From assembly GCF_000227465.1 (NCBI RefSeq), contig NC_016047.1, forward strand, positions 1,964,857 through 2,028,856: a DNA stretch of 64,000 bases. Direction: 5' to 3'. Shown piece after piece: positions 10,148 through 20,640 of the stretch. Made by a program: the position numbers and the translations under genes. The notes under the pieces are model-generated. The model was not told the origin of the DNA. It saw only the letters and a program-made list of their open reading frames with translations, and ran no database searches. The DNA comes from Bacillus spizizenii TU-B-10 (GTDB taxonomy: Bacteria > Bacillota > Bacilli > Bacillales > Bacillaceae). Position 1 is the stretch's first letter; every line of letters begins with the position of its first letter.

Positions 10148-11137
10148 GTGACGAAAATTTATGACGCAGCAAACTGGTCAAAGCATGAAGACGATTTTAC
10201 CCAAATGTTCTATAACCAAAACGTGAAACAGTTCTGGCTTCCGGAAGAGATTGCTTTAAACGGCGATCTCCTCACATGGAAGTATCTCGGAAAAAACGAG
10301 CAGGACACTTATATGAAGGTACTGGCCGGACTGACTCTTCTTGATACAGAGCAGGGGAATACGGGGATGCCGATCGTGGCTGAACACGTTGACGGCCACC
10401 AGCGGAAAGCGGTGCTGAACTTTATGGCGATGATGGAGAACGCTGTCCATGCGAAGTCGTACTCTAATATTTTCATGACCCTGGCACCGACTGAAACGAT
10501 TAATGAAGTATTCGAATGGGTTAAACAAAATAAATATTTGCAGAAAAAAGCGCAAATCATCGTCGGACTTTACAAAGCGATTCAAAAAGATGACGAGATT
10601 TCACTGTTCAAAGCGATGGTTGCTTCCGTCTATCTGGAAAGCTTCCTTTTCTACAGCGGTTTCTATTATCCGTTATATTTCTACGGACAAGGAAAACTAA
10701 TGCAAAGCGGGGAAATCATTAACTTGATCCTTCGTGATGAAGCGATTCACGGCGTCTATGTGGGTCTCCTTGCTCAGGAAATCTACAATAAGCAGACAGA
10801 AGAGAAAAAAGCAGAGCTTCGCGAATTTGCGATCGACCTTCTGAATGAGTTATATGAAAATGAGCTTGAGTATACAGAAGACTTGTACGATCAAGTTGGA
10901 CTCTCACACGATGTAAAGAAATTCATCCGCTATAATGCCAATAAAGCGCTGATGAACCTTGGATTTGATCCATATTTTGAAGAAGAAGATATCAATCCGA
11001 TCGTTTTAAACGGATTAAATACAAAAACAAAATCACATGACTTCTTCTCTATGAAGGGGAACGGTTATAAAAAGGCGACAGTTGAGCCGCTCAAAGACGA
11101 TGACTTTTATTTTGGAGATGAAAAAGAGCAGATATAA
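10148..11137 (+). CDS. nrdF: Class Ib ribonucleotide reductase small subunit NrdF
   Basis: NrdF carries the tyrosyl radical. Of its 329 residues, metal ligands D66, E97 and H101 and the radical tyrosine Y105 are in place. GTG at 10148 with AAAGGAGA upstream is the start; the open frame from 10118 overlaps nrdE without a ribosome site. It follows nrdE closely. A broken fragment of a related nrdF lies at about 35875-35975. Confidence 0.97.
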   Translation: MTKIYDAANWSKHEDDFTQMFYNQNVKQFWLPEEIALNGDLLTWKYLGKNEQDTYMKVLAGLTLLDTEQGNTGMPIVAEHVDGHQRKAVLNFMAMMENAVHAKSYSNIFMTLAPTETINEVFEWVKQNKYLQKKAQIIVGLYKAIQKDDEISLFKAMVASVYLESFLFYSGFYYPLYFYGQGKLMQSGEIINLILRDEAIHGVYVGLLAQEIYNKQTEEKKAELREFAIDLLNELYENELEYTEDLYDQVGLSHDVKKFIRYNANKALMNLGFDPYFEEEDINPIVLNGLNTKTKSHDFFSMKGNGYKKATVEPLKDDDFYFGDEKEQI

Positions 11138-11186
11138 TATCTGCTCTTTTCGGCTTGAAGGTTCAAATGAGGAGGACGCAGTAACC

Positions 11187-11807
11187 ATGGGAAAAATGGA
11201 CGAAATGATTTTAGTCGCCCCGCGCGATGACGTGTTTAAGAAAGAAAGCTTAACCTTCCAGGGTGTGAACAGTGAAGATAGCAAAGTAGCAGAAATCATG
11301 GCTCAGATCGAAGCAGGCTATCGTGAAATGAGAAGGGGAGACGCAGAAGAAGATCCGCATTTCAAGCAGCCGATTCCTTATGTCGTCATTAAGCGCGAAG
11401 ATGAAGTTTTCCTTTACGAGCGGCTGGCTGGCGGAGGGGAATCACGTCTGCACAATAAGCTTTCTCTCGGCTTTGGAGGCCATATGAACTCCATCGAAGG
11501 AGCAGCCTCATTTGCTGAAGTCTTAAAGCTGAACACAGACCGTGAGCTTGACGAAGAACTGCAAATAAATGAAGAGGATAAACAGGCGATTGTCACACTG
11601 GGACTCATCAATGATGATGAAAACAGTGTCGGCAAAGTGCATATCGGTATTCTTTCTGCGCTTCAATTACAGCCAGGCTCACAAGTGGAAGTGAAGGAGA
11701 AAGAACAAATTGCTGGAAAATGGATGAAAGTCTCTGAATTAAAACAGGACGACATCTATAACCGTCTGGAAACATGGTCACAATTTGTTGTTGATATCCT
11801 TGAATAA
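11187..11807 (+). CDS. ymaB: Nudix-like protein YmaB
   Basis: This 206-residue protein closes the nrd operon. It contains a Nudix-like box beginning GFGGHMN and running to RELDEEL, near residues 90-120. Its place behind nrdF suggests a role in nucleotide metabolism or clean-up, but the substrate is not deducible. The ATG at 11187 follows GAGGAGG. A much longer frame from 11082 overlaps nrdF and is rejected. Confidence 0.88.
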   Translation: MGKMDEMILVAPRDDVFKKESLTFQGVNSEDSKVAEIMAQIEAGYREMRRGDAEEDPHFKQPIPYVVIKREDEVFLYERLAGGGESRLHNKLSLGFGGHMNSIEGAASFAEVLKLNTDRELDEELQINEEDKQAIVTLGLINDDENSVGKVHIGILSALQLQPGSQVEVKEKEQIAGKWMKVSELKQDDIYNRLETWSQFVVDILE

Positions 11808-11848
11808 AAAAACCCGGTTTCTCGTGATGAGGAGCCGGGTTTTTTTAT
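11808..11848. terminator. Terminator shared by ymaB and cwlC
   Basis: An 11-bp stem (CCCGGTTTCTC/GAGGAGCCGGG with wobbles) is flanked by A-runs and T-runs, so it can work in both directions between these convergent genes. Confidence 0.85.
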
Positions 11849-11870
11849 GAGACGCTCGTCCGCGTTTAGA

Positions 11871-12638
11871 CTATGATTCTAGAATCACAATAGCGTCAAA
11901 GCCGGCATTTCTCGCTTTGGCAGCAAGAGCGTCTGCATTGTCTTTGGATGAAAATGCGCCAATTTGTACTTTGTATAATCCATCCTTTAAAAGGACAATC
12001 GTGTCAAAGCCTTTAGCTTCGGCACTGCTTGCAAGTGAGTCCGCATTCGCTTTGACTTTAAATGCGCCAATTTGAACCTTATATAACCCTGAGCTGGATG
12101 TCTTTTTAAGGCTAAAGGCTTGCTCCAGCCCGTTTGCATGGCCTCTCGCTAAGCTTTGAATAAAGCTGTTTGTTTTCAGCTTATTTGCATCCGCAACGGT
12201 ATCAATGAAGCCGTTCTCGGTTAATAGGGCAGGCATTGCCGACTCCCTTAGAACGTGGAAGTTTGCTGTTTTTCTGCCGCGGTCTGCAAAGTCGACAGCT
12301 TGTATCACATTAGAGTGAATTGCCGATTGGTAAGTCGTCGTCGGGGCACCGACACCCGGGTAAATATAGCTTTCAAAACCTGTGCCGCCCCCGGAATTAA
12401 TGTGAATGGACAAAAAGAAGTCTGCTCCCCAGTTATTTGCAGCGTTTGTCCGGTCGCTTAAGCTGACATATTGGTCGCTTGTCCTGCTCAGCAGCAAAGA
12501 AACGCTTTCATACTCATTTGTCAATATCGTACGTAAAGCTAAAGCGATTTGCAGGGTTAACGTTTTTTCTTGAAGGCCATTTCCTGTTGCGCCTGGATCA
12601 GACCCGCCATGGCCAGGATCAATAAAAATCTTAACCAT
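11871..12638 (-). CDS. cwlC: Mother-cell N-acetylmuramoyl-L-alanine amidase CwlC
   Basis: This 255-residue amidase lyses the mother cell after sporulation. The N-terminal Amidase_3 domain has zinc ligands H10, E24 and H79 and the catalytic E141. Two C-terminal SPOR repeats, each starting with GLYKVQIGAF (about residues 184-219 and 219-255), bind denuded glycan. There is no signal peptide, as expected for an enzyme released from inside. A GAGGTGATG ribosome site precedes the ATG. Control by SigK is known for this gene; I did not identify its promoter. Confidence 0.96.
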   Translation of the reverse strand: MVKIFIDPGHGGSDPGATGNGLQEKTLTLQIALALRTILTNEYESVSLLLSRTSDQYVSLSDRTNAANNWGADFFLSIHINSGGGTGFESYIYPGVGAPTTTYQSAIHSNVIQAVDFADRGRKTANFHVLRESAMPALLTENGFIDTVADANKLKTNSFIQSLARGHANGLEQAFSLKKTSSSGLYKVQIGAFKVKANADSLASSAEAKGFDTIVLLKDGLYKVQIGAFSSKDNADALAAKARNAGFDAIVILES

Positions 12639-13455
12639 TCTTCATCACCTCATTACAGGATATGAAAAAGCACGGCTCCTGCTTGTACGATTATCATTCG
12701 TCTGAAAAATGAGGAAATAACCCTTTCACATGAGGAAATTATTTCTCGGGAAAGCGCACAATTCAACATGAAGCGACAGCAGATTCTATCTGAATGAAAA
12801 ATGTGAATATGTCATTTGCTTGTGAGAATTATGGGTTCGGCTTTATTTCAACTGATTCCGTCTGGTCTTCGGTTTTGCGTCAGGCATTCGGAACGTAAAT
12901 TCATACGCAAAGCTCCTTTCATATGCTGAGAAGAAAAAGGGGGGGGAAAACGTGTCGCTGAAGACATCTCTTTATTAATAGAAGAAAAAGAAATGTCTCA
13001 GGTATCTTACGAATGAGAACAGCAAATTAACCGCGATCCATATGCTGACAGGTGTGATCGATTCGTATTTTTGGCTCGCTCCCTGTTCAAAACCGAAGTG
13101 TCATGCCAAACAGGGTGAGCAACGGACAAAGAACACAGCTTGGGAAGGGATCTTCCGCTGAGAGATTCGTTTGAGCTGTTAAAAGCGATATAGGAAGTGT
13201 CCGTGATAAAGAGATTTATATGTCAAAGGCATATCACCATATTCATCGCTCAGTGTTCCTTACAAAATTGTTAAAAACAAAATCTCTTGGTTTGTCCACC
13301 CCATGTCCGTGAATACAATAAGAAATAAAGTATTTCTCGGGAAAGCGCAAAATTCCTTATCATTCCCGAAAAAAGCAATTGTTTCGACACATGATAGGCG
13401 TTTGTCACAAACGGCATCCGCTTGAATATCATATAGAGAGAACAGAGAGGTGAAA
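12639..13455. other. Non-coding, probably decayed region between cwlC and spoVK, with a 25-nt repeat
   Basis: No convincing gene lies in this 817-bp gap. Short open pieces (for example MLTGVIDSYFWLAP near 13040-13080 and a later DKEIYMSKAYHHIHRS near 13205) are interrupted by stops in shifting frames, as expected of a dead gene. A 25-nt element, TATTTCTCGGGAAAGCGCA then C/A and ATTC, occurs at 12740-12764 and 13331-13355 with one mismatch. The second copy also forms a TCGGGAA/TTCCCGA hairpin (13337-13369). Confidence 0.5.
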
Positions 13456-14424
13456 ATGTTGGAGCGCGCTGTGACATATAAAAACAACGGACAGATCAAC
13501 ATTATTCTTAACGGGCAAAAGCAGGTGCTGACGAATGCTGAGGCAGAGGCGGAATATCAAGCTGCATTGCAAAAAAACGAAGCAAAGCACGGCATTTTGA
13601 AGGAAATCGAAAAAGAGATGAGCGCACTGGTTGGGATGGAGGAAATGAAACGCAACATCAAGGAAATATACGCCTGGATTTTTGTGAATCAGAAACGCGC
13701 GGAGCAAGGCTTGAAGGTGGGGAAGCAAGCGCTGCACATGATGTTTAAAGGAAATCCGGGAACAGGAAAAACGACGGTTGCACGGCTGATCGGCAAGCTG
13801 TTCTTTGAAATGAATGTTCTGTCAAAAGGCCACCTGATAGAAGCGGAGCGGGCTGATCTGGTCGGGGAATATATCGGCCACACCGCCCAAAAGACGAGAG
13901 ATTTAATCAAAAAGTCATTAGGCGGCATTTTGTTTATAGACGAAGCCTACTCGTTGGCAAGAGGCGGCGAAAAGGACTTTGGGAAAGAAGCGATCGACAC
14001 ACTCGTAAAGCATATGGAAGACAAACAGCATGAGTTTATTTTGATCCTTGCCGGATATTCTCGTGAAATGGATCATTTTCTCTCATTAAATCCAGGTCTC
14101 CAATCAAGATTTCCTATCTCCATTGATTTTCCGGATTATTCTGTCACACAGCTCATGGAGATTGCGAAACGCATGATCGCTGATAGGGAATACCAGCTCA
14201 GCCAAGAAGCGGAATGGAAATTGAAAGATTACTTAATGACAGTCAAAAGTACGACAAGTCCCATTAAATTCAGCAATGGCCGTTTTGTCAGAAATGTGAT
14301 CGAAAAATCAATCAGAGCGCAAGCCATGAGGCTTTTAATGGGCGATCAATACTTAAAATGTGATTTAATGACCATTAAAAGCCAAGATCTTTCCATTAAA
14401 GAAGAAGCATCTGGCTCTGCATAG
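13456..14424 (+). CDS. spoVK: Stage V sporulation AAA+ ATPase SpoVK
   Basis: This 322-residue AAA+ ATPase of the CbbX/SpoVK type has Walker A GNPGTGKT at residues 99-106 and Walker B LFIDEA near residue 160. It is required for spore cortex and coat maturation in the mother cell. The ATG at 13456 lies 5 to 6 bases after GAGAGG; a GTG six bases earlier is the alternative. It stands downstream of a long decayed spacer and has its own terminator. Confidence 0.95.
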   Translation: MLERAVTYKNNGQINIILNGQKQVLTNAEAEAEYQAALQKNEAKHGILKEIEKEMSALVGMEEMKRNIKEIYAWIFVNQKRAEQGLKVGKQALHMMFKGNPGTGKTTVARLIGKLFFEMNVLSKGHLIEAERADLVGEYIGHTAQKTRDLIKKSLGGILFIDEAYSLARGGEKDFGKEAIDTLVKHMEDKQHEFILILAGYSREMDHFLSLNPGLQSRFPISIDFPDYSVTQLMEIAKRMIADREYQLSQEAEWKLKDYLMTVKSTTSPIKFSNGRFVRNVIEKSIRAQAMRLLMGDQYLKCDLMTIKSQDLSIKEEASGSA

Positions 14425-14454
14425 ACCTCTCGGTTTTCGAGAGGTCTGTTTTTT
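14423..14454 (+). terminator. Terminator after spoVK
   Basis: A perfect AGACCTCTCG/CGAGAGGTCT stem with a short loop is followed by six Ts. It overlaps the last two bases of the spoVK stop codon. Confidence 0.88.
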
Positions 14455-14557
14455 GCTTGTATTTCTTGCTTTTCAAAGCAATCGATTTGTGGTATACACA
14501 TGCAGGGTTTGGTATGATAATACTACTGCCCAATATGCAAAAGAAAGGAACATCCAT

Positions 14558-15820
14558 TTGAACGAACAGGAAACAAGACAGGAAAAAGCTATTTTAGTCG
14601 GATGTCAGCTGCCGCATATCACGGATGAGCATTTTGAAAATTCTATGGAAGAGCTTGCATCTCTGACAAAAACAGCAGACGGAAAAGTATTGACCAGCGT
14701 CACACAAAAACGGAACAGGGCTGACGCCGCTACATATATAGGAAAAGGGAAGGTAGAAGAGCTGAAGGCACTGGTTGAAGAGCTTGAAGCTGATCTCCTC
14801 ATCTTTAATGATGAGCTGTCGCCAAGTCAGCTAAAGTCATTAGCAACAGCAATTGAAGTGAAGATGATTGACCGTACGCAATTGATATTAGATATTTTCG
14901 CAAAGCGGGCGAGAACGAGAGAAGGCAAACTCCAAATTGAGCTGGCTCAGCTGCAATATGCACTTCCGCGCCTGACGGGGCAAGGGATCAATCTTTCCCG
15001 GCAAGGCGGTGGAATTGGGGCGAGAGGTCCCGGGGAAACGAAACTAGAAACTGACCGCCGCCATATCAGAAATCGCATTCACGAAATCAACACACAGCTT
15101 TCAACTGTTATTCGCCATAGAAGCCGATACCGTGAAAGAAGAAAGAAAAACGGTGTGCTTCAAATTGCGCTTGTCGGATATACAAACGCGGGGAAATCAA
15201 CATGGTTCAATCGCCTGACAAGTGCTGACAGCTATGAAGAAGATCTCTTGTTTGCCACACTGGACCCGATGACCAGAAAAATGGTCCTGCCAAGCGGGTA
15301 CAGCGTGCTTCTGTCAGATACAGTAGGATTTATTCAGGATCTTCCGACGACATTGATTGCTGCATTCCGGTCAACGCTTGAGGAAGTCAAAGAAGCGGAT
15401 TTGATCCTGCATTTAATTGATTCCTCAAATGAGGATTACCCGGGACACGAAAAAACGGTGCTTCGGTTGCTTGAGGAGCTTGAAGCCGATGACATCCCGA
15501 TGCTGACGGCTTACAATAAGCGAGATCAAAAGCTGCCTGATTTTATTCCGTCCGCCGGAAAGGATCACATTATGGTCAGTGCGAAATTTGAGGAAGACGC
15601 TGAAACGTTTAAAGAAACGATTCAACGCTATTTGCGCCAAGAGCTGTTAACGTCTTTTGAAGCGCATGTGCCGGCAAGTGAAGGCAAGCTCCTTTCGAGA
15701 ATCAAATCGGAAACGATGGTTGACCGCTTCTATTTTAATGAAGAAAATGAACGGTACGACATATCAGGCTATGTACAAGAAGAGCAAAGCATCATTGGTG
15801 AATTAAAGAAGTATATGTAG
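14558..15820 (+). CDS. hflX: Ribosome-associated GTPase HflX (YnbA)
   Basis: This 420-residue protein has an N-terminal HflX nucleotide-binding domain with the glycine-rich [11 protein letters not shown] segment, followed by an Era-like GTPase domain with P-loop GYTNAGKS, the switch DTVGF and NKRD. HflX rescues or splits stalled ribosomes in related bacteria. TTG at 14558 behind AAAGGA is the start; the earlier frame from 14453 runs through the spoVK terminator. ynbB follows after 17 bases. Confidence 0.94.
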   Translation: MNEQETRQEKAILVGCQLPHITDEHFENSMEELASLTKTADGKVLTSVTQKRNRADAATYIGKGKVEELKALVEELEADLLIFNDELSPSQLKSLATAIEVKMIDRTQLILDIFAKRARTREGKLQIELAQLQYALPRLTGQGINLSRQGGGIGARGPGETKLETDRRHIRNRIHEINTQLSTVIRHRSRYRERRKKNGVLQIALVGYTNAGKSTWFNRLTSADSYEEDLLFATLDPMTRKMVLPSGYSVLLSDTVGFIQDLPTTLIAAFRSTLEEVKEADLILHLIDSSNEDYPGHEKTVLRLLEELEADDIPMLTAYNKRDQKLPDFIPSAGKDHIMVSAKFEEDAETFKETIQRYLRQELLTSFEAHVPASEGKLLSRIKSETMVDRFYFNEENERYDISGYVQEEQSIIGELKKYM

Positions 15821-15837
15821 GAAGGAAATTCAAAAAC

Positions 15838-17103
15838 ATGTTTGACACATTAACACACGGAGAGTTATTGAAAAAAACGGCAATGGAAGTGGAAGCGGAC
15901 ATTGCCGGTGTTCATAAACAAATAGAAGAAATTAGCGAGCGCAATGAATGGAGAGTGCTTCAAAGCTATAGAAAACACAAAGTAAGCGACACTCATTTCA
16001 CGCCGTCTACTGGATACGGCTATGATGATATCGGAAGAGACACGCTTGAAAGCATTTATGCGGATGTGTTTGGCGGAGAAGCGGGACTTGTAAGGCCGCA
16101 AATTATCTCAGGCACGCATGCCATCTCGATTGCTTTGTTCGGTGTTCTCAGACCGGGGGACGAGCTTCTTTATATAACGGGCAAGCCATATGATACGCTA
16201 GAAGAAATTGTAGGCGTCAGAGGCGGAGAAAACGCTGGATCGTTAAAGGATTTTCAAATCGGCTACAATGCGGTTGATCTGACGGAAGACGGAAAAATAG
16301 ACTATGATGCAGTCGCCGCTGCGATCAATCCGAAGACGAAAGTAATCGGCATTCAGCGCTCAAAAGGATATGCGAATCGTCCTTCTTTCTTAATCAGTGA
16401 AATAAAAGAGATGATCCGTTTTGTAAAAGAAATCAATGAAAACCTGACCGTCTTTGTGGACAACTGTTACGGAGAATTTGTGGAAGAGCTTGAGCCTTGC
16501 CATGTCGGAGCCGATCTGATGGCGGGATCTCTCATTAAAAATCCCGGCGGCGGTCTTGCGAAAACAGGGGGCTATCTCGTCGGAAAAGCGAAATGGATTG
16601 AAGCTTGCTCTTACCGTATGACGTCACCTGGTATCGGCAGAGAAGCAGGAGCATCTCTTTACTCGCTCCAAGAAATGTATCAAGGCTTCTTTTTGGCGCC
16701 TCACGTTGTGTCCCAAAGCTTAAAGGGAGCGGTGTTTACAGCGAGATTCCTTGAAAAACTGGGCTTCACTTCAAACCCGAAATGGGATGCGAAAAGAACA
16801 GATTTGATACAATCCGTTGAGTTTTCTGACAGAGAAAAGATGATTGCCTTTTGCCAGGCCATTCAATATGCATCACCGATCAATGCCCACGTGACGCCTT
16901 ATCCAGCCTACATGCCGGGATACGAAGATGATGTCATTATGGCAGCAGGCACATTTATTCAAGGAGCAAGCATCGAATTATCAGCAGATGGCCCTATCCG
17001 CCCGCCATATGTAGCGTATGTTCAAGGTGGATTAACCTATTCGCATGTGAAGAATGCCATATGCAGTGCAGTGGATTCACTCATGGAAAAGCAATTAATT
17101 TAA
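15838..17103 (+). CDS. ynbB: PLP-dependent Cys/Met-metabolism-family enzyme YnbB
   Basis: This 421-residue fold-type I PLP enzyme was once labelled an aluminium-resistance protein and is often annotated as a methionine gamma-lyase family member. The likely PLP lysine sits in LIKNPGGGLAKTGGY. The ATG follows GAAGGAAAT, 17 bases after hflX, so the two are probably cotranscribed. The physiological substrate is not established. Confidence 0.85.
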   Translation: MFDTLTHGELLKKTAMEVEADIAGVHKQIEEISERNEWRVLQSYRKHKVSDTHFTPSTGYGYDDIGRDTLESIYADVFGGEAGLVRPQIISGTHAISIALFGVLRPGDELLYITGKPYDTLEEIVGVRGGENAGSLKDFQIGYNAVDLTEDGKIDYDAVAAAINPKTKVIGIQRSKGYANRPSFLISEIKEMIRFVKEINENLTVFVDNCYGEFVEELEPCHVGADLMAGSLIKNPGGGLAKTGGYLVGKAKWIEACSYRMTSPGIGREAGASLYSLQEMYQGFFLAPHVVSQSLKGAVFTARFLEKLGFTSNPKWDAKRTDLIQSVEFSDREKMIAFCQAIQYASPINAHVTPYPAYMPGYEDDVIMAAGTFIQGASIELSADGPIRPPYVAYVQGGLTYSHVKNAICSAVDSLMEKQLI

Positions 17104-17130
17104 ATTTTTTAAAAATTTCACTGAATTACA

Positions 17131-17181
17131 TGTTAAGAATCCTTACATCATATTGACACAAAATATAACATGACCTATAAT
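17131..17181 (+). promoter_or_regulatory. glnRA promoter with two GlnR operators
   Basis: Operator 1 is TGTTAAGAATCCTTACA (17131-17147), and operator 2 is TGACACAAAATATAACA (17154-17170). Both fit the GlnR/TnrA TGTNA-N7-TNACA pattern. Operator 2 overlaps the -35 TTGACA (17153-17158); the -10 TATAAT is at 17176-17181 with a 17-bp spacer. This is the classical autoregulated arrangement. Confidence 0.92.
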
Positions 17182-17212
17182 GAAACTAAGTTAAGAAAAG
17201 GAGGAAATTGAG

Positions 17213-17620
17213 ATGAGTGATAATATTCGCCGCTCAATGCCTTTATTTCCAATAGGAATTGTCATGCAGTTAACGGAGTTATCAGCAAGACAAATTCGAT
17301 ATTATGAGGAAAATGGATTGATATTTCCAGCCAGAAGTGAAGGGAATAGACGATTATTTTCATTTCATGATGTAGATAAACTGTTAGAAATCAAGCACCT
17401 GATAGAACAAGGTGTAAACATGGCAGGAATTAAACAGATTCTGGCGAAAGCGGAAGCCGAGCCGGAGCAAAAACAAAACGAGAAGACGAAAAAAACAATG
17501 AAACATGATCTGTCCGATGACGAACTGAGACAGCTCCTGAAAAACGAGCTCATGCAAGCCGGCCGTTTTCAAAGAGGGAATACATTCCGCCAAGGCGACA
17601 TGTCCCGCTTCTTTCATTAA
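17213..17620 (+). CDS. glnR: MerR-family nitrogen repressor GlnR
   Basis: This 135-residue MerR-type repressor has its DNA-binding helix-turn-helix and wing near residues 20-60 ([15 protein letters not shown]). Its C-terminal tail binds feedback-inhibited glutamine synthetase and controls DNA binding. GGAGG precedes the ATG. It is the first gene of glnRA and sits behind two of its own operators. Confidence 0.97.
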   Translation: MSDNIRRSMPLFPIGIVMQLTELSARQIRYYEENGLIFPARSEGNRRLFSFHDVDKLLEIKHLIEQGVNMAGIKQILAKAEAEPEQKQNEKTKKTMKHDLSDDELRQLLKNELMQAGRFQRGNTFRQGDMSRFFH

Positions 17621-17678
17621 TCCGTTAGCAACTGTTTTGCTATATACATTTACCTTTTAAGAGGAGGAGTTTTACGAA

Positions 17679-19013
17679 ATGGCAAAGTACACTAGAGAAG
17701 ATATCGTAAAATTAGTAAAAGAAGAAAACGTGAAGTATATCCGTCTTCAATTTACTGACATTCTTGGGACAATCAAGAATGTTGAGATTCCTGTAAGCCA
17801 GCTTGAAAAAGCGCTTGATAATAAAGTCATGTTTGACGGTTCTTCTATTGAAGGATTCGTTCGCATCGAAGAGTCAGACATGTACCTGTATCCAGATCTG
17901 AATACATTTGTTATCTTCCCATGGACAGCTGAAAAAGGTAAAGTAGCACGTTTCATCTGTGATATCTACAATCCGGATGGCACACCTTTCGAAGGTGACC
18001 CGCGAAACAACTTAAAACGGATTCTGAAAGAAATGGAAGACCTCGGCTTCAGTGATTTCAACCTCGGGCCTGAGCCTGAATTCTTCTTATTCAAATTAGA
18101 CGAAAAAGGCGAGCCGACGCTTGAACTAAACGACAAAGGCGGATATTTCGACTTGGCTCCAACTGACTTGGGAGAAAACTGCCGCCGCGATATCGTTCTT
18201 GAGCTTGAAGAGATGGGCTTTGAAATCGAAGCGTCTCACCACGAAGTAGCACCTGGCCAGCACGAAATCGACTTTAAATATGCTGGTGCAGTCCGCTCTT
18301 GTGACGACATCCAAACGTTTAAACTAGTTGTCAAAACAATTGCCCGCAAACACGGCCTGCATGCGACATTTATGCCAAAACCATTATTCGGTGTGAACGG
18401 TTCCGGTATGCACTGCAATCTATCACTCTTCAAAAATGGTGTTAACGCATTCTATGACGAAAACGCAGATCTTCAGTTAAGTGAAACAGCGAAACACTTC
18501 ATTGCAGGTATCGTGAAGCACGCAACAAGCTTTACAGCAGTAACAAACCCGACAGTAAACTCTTACAAACGTCTTGTTCCTGGCTATGAAGCACCTTGCT
18601 ACGTTGCATGGAGCGCGCAAAACAGAAGCCCGCTTATCCGTATCCCGGCTTCCCGCGGCATCAGCACACGCGTTGAAGTCCGCAGTGTAGATCCAGCTGC
18701 TAACCCGTACCTTGCACTTAGCGTATTGCTTGCTGCAGGCTTAGATGGAATCAAAAACAAACTGGAAGCGCCAGCTCCAATCGACCGCAACATCTATGTG
18801 ATGAGCAAAGAAGAGCGCATGGAAAACGGAATCGTTGACCTTCCAGCAACTCTTGCGGAAGCGCTAGAAGAATTCAAATCAAACGAAGTCATGGTCAAAG
18901 CACTGGGCGAGCACCTCTTCGAACACTTCATCGAAGCAAAAGAAATCGAGTGGGATATGTTCCGCACGCAAGTTCATCCTTGGGAGCGCGAACAGTATAT
19001 GTCTCAATATTAA
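17679..19013 (+). CDS. glnA: Type I glutamine synthetase GlnA
   Basis: GlnA makes glutamine from glutamate, ammonia and ATP and is also the sensor partner of GlnR and TnrA. This 444-residue protein has intact signatures [25 protein letters not shown] and [16 protein letters not shown] precedes the ATG. It lies 58 bases after glnR with no terminator between them. Confidence 0.98.
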   Translation: MAKYTREDIVKLVKEENVKYIRLQFTDILGTIKNVEIPVSQLEKALDNKVMFDGSSIEGFVRIEESDMYLYPDLNTFVIFPWTAEKGKVARFICDIYNPDGTPFEGDPRNNLKRILKEMEDLGFSDFNLGPEPEFFLFKLDEKGEPTLELNDKGGYFDLAPTDLGENCRRDIVLELEEMGFEIEASHHEVAPGQHEIDFKYAGAVRSCDDIQTFKLVVKTIARKHGLHATFMPKPLFGVNGSGMHCNLSLFKNGVNAFYDENADLQLSETAKHFIAGIVKHATSFTAVTNPTVNSYKRLVPGYEAPCYVAWSAQNRSPLIRIPASRGISTRVEVRSVDPAANPYLALSVLLAAGLDGIKNKLEAPAPIDRNIYVMSKEERMENGIVDLPATLAEALEEFKSNEVMVKALGEHLFEHFIEAKEIEWDMFRTQVHPWEREQYMSQY

Positions 19014-19020
19014 TCTTTCA

Positions 19021-19054
19021 ATCCCTTGGCACTATTGGTGTCAAGGGATTTTTT
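19021..19054 (+). terminator. Terminator after glnA
   Basis: CCCTTGGCAC and GTGTCAAGGG pair (one G-U) and are followed by six Ts. Confidence 0.85.
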
Positions 19055-19083
19055 GATTTTGATTAATAGAATGAGAAATTAGC

Positions 19084-19198
19084 ATTTTTGGTCAATGACC
19101 AAATTATGACCAAAAATATTTGAAGTTAGAAATCTAACTCTACGATTGACGACGTAATTTTCTTAATTCTTTATCCGGTTTTGGTCAAGTTTTTTACT
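19084..19198. repeat. Cluster of TTTTGGTCA inverted and direct repeats plus a second palindrome
   Basis: TTTTGGTCA and TGACCAAA face each other at about 19085-19103, another TGACCAAAAA follows, and TTTTGGTCA recurs near 19182. Between them lies the palindrome AGTTAGAAATCTAACT. No gene occupies this stretch. It marks the boundary between the conserved glnA side and the variable block. Confidence 0.5.
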
Positions 19199-19278
19199 TA
19201 CATGGGAATAAACATTCGCGGTTACCTTTATGACCTAAGCGCTCTCATGTCTGCACCTGGCTCTAAAAGTAATACAGC

Positions 19279-20163
19279 ATGCGTGTGAATGCATGGATTG
19301 GCATTTTATCAATTTTTGCTCGTTTTAAAATGCGATTAAACGCATTGAAGAGAGTAGACTTACGTATAAGGTTAAAAGACATCAGTGAAGACGAAATAAA
19401 AAAAGTCGAAAAAAAGTTAAACTTAACTTTGCCTCAACAATATAAAAAATTGATTATTCAACAAAATGGTGGATTGATTAATTTTAATGCGTTCCCAACA
19501 AATCAGGAAACGTCTTGTGCAGACGACCATATTGAAGTTGATCACATTAGAGGGATAGAAAAAGATTTGGGAATCTTAGAGAGTGAATACCTAATAAAAG
19601 AATGGGGTCTACCGCAAAAACTGTTGTTAATACAGGGAGATGGACACAATTGGGTTGCATGGGATTATCGCCAAACGAATGAGAATCCACCTGTTCATTA
19701 CTTTGACCTTGAATTAAATAATGACTTTAAGATTGCAGATTCATTTGATGAATTTTTATCTAAGCTATATACATATGAAGATGAAACTCATGAATACGAT
19801 AACTTAGATTTTGATATTCATACGATTGATCCAAATGATCCTGATGCTATACAGAAGGAAGAAGTCGAAAAAATACTGATTAGTAAGAATCCTTTAGAGA
19901 TTCATAGGATTTCTCTTTTTCCAATCCAAAGTCTTGAAGACCTAGAGTGGATACTGCACATTATTAAAGAAAATTCCATAGAAATAAAAGGTGACATGGC
20001 TTTTGAATTGGCTGATGTATTGATGTCAATTGTTTCTTCGTACACACATCAAATAAAGTCGGCAAATTTAAGAAAGATAGTTCGAGAAGCTGCTCAGGAG
20101 TTAGGGAAGTCCAAAAATGCAGATACTGAAATTCTATTAGATCAATTTAAAGACTTCATGTAA
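19279..20163 (+). CDS. SMI1/KNR4 (SUKH) family immunity-type protein
   Basis: The 294-residue frame contains a SUKH domain from about residue 35: the ISEDEIKKVEKKL helix, LPQQYKKLI, QNGG, and later LLLIQGDGHNWVAWDY. SUKH proteins neutralise polymorphic nuclease and other toxins in contact-dependent systems. The true start is unclear. ATG at 19279 has no ribosome site, and the first 17 residues look unrelated, so ATG at 19330 or a codon nearby is possible. No cognate LXG or other toxin is present, so this is an orphan immunity gene. Composition is AT-rich, and its neighbours are decayed. Confidence 0.75.
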   Translation: MRVNAWIGILSIFARFKMRLNALKRVDLRIRLKDISEDEIKKVEKKLNLTLPQQYKKLIIQQNGGLINFNAFPTNQETSCADDHIEVDHIRGIEKDLGILESEYLIKEWGLPQKLLLIQGDGHNWVAWDYRQTNENPPVHYFDLELNNDFKIADSFDEFLSKLYTYEDETHEYDNLDFDIHTIDPNDPDAIQKEEVEKILISKNPLEIHRISLFPIQSLEDLEWILHIIKENSIEIKGDMAFELADVLMSIVSSYTHQIKSANLRKIVREAAQELGKSKNADTEILLDQFKDFM

Positions 20164-20638
20164 AACAAACCTTCATATCCTCTCTTTGTTTATTTTTAAT
20201 ATCATCTTGAGTAATGTGTTAAAATCCTAAAGAATAGAAGGAATCAATAAAAAGCTATCGGAATATTTTGAGTGTTGTTTTGACTTTGCTGAAGCCAGTC
20301 AGTTGCATAATCGATTTCTGAGATAGTGGCGGTTCAAGATTCAGATGAAAATCCAGTGGATTCTGAGTATGAAGATGATTTTAACTGCGAAGAGGATACA
20401 TTCGAGGATTACTAAAAACTTCGGGGGAGGGAAAAGTTGAATAGCACATTCACACCTACGAGCAGCTGTTGACAAGATGGTTTAGACGATCTTTTAAATG
20501 TCATTATTAAAGTCTACAACCAGAATTTGTCTAAAAGACAAAATCAAAATACGTGATTAGCCGCAAAAGGTGAAGCAACTCACCAATGGCCAATGTTCCA
20601 ACAATAAGAAAAAAAATCCTCCCACAAAGGGTGGATTG
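20164..20638. other. Decayed spacer with short coding remnants
   Basis: No intact gene is seen. An acidic tail (beginning VQDSDENPVDSEYEDDF) ends at a stop near 20415, and a short stretch DDLLNVIIKVYNQNL lies near 20490; neither has a proper start. These look like C-terminal pieces of lost small genes in a variable block. Confidence 0.4.
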
Positions 20639-20640
20639 CT
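20612..20640 (-). terminator. Terminator for the small membrane gene
   Basis: On the minus strand, ATCCACCC and GGGAGGAT pair around a short loop and are followed by at least seven Ts. Confidence 0.65.

Noticed and set aside
13260-13502. Minus-strand frames of 68 and 80 codons upstream of spoVK
   Set aside because: They overlap the spoVK start and contain no recognisable domain or ribosome site.
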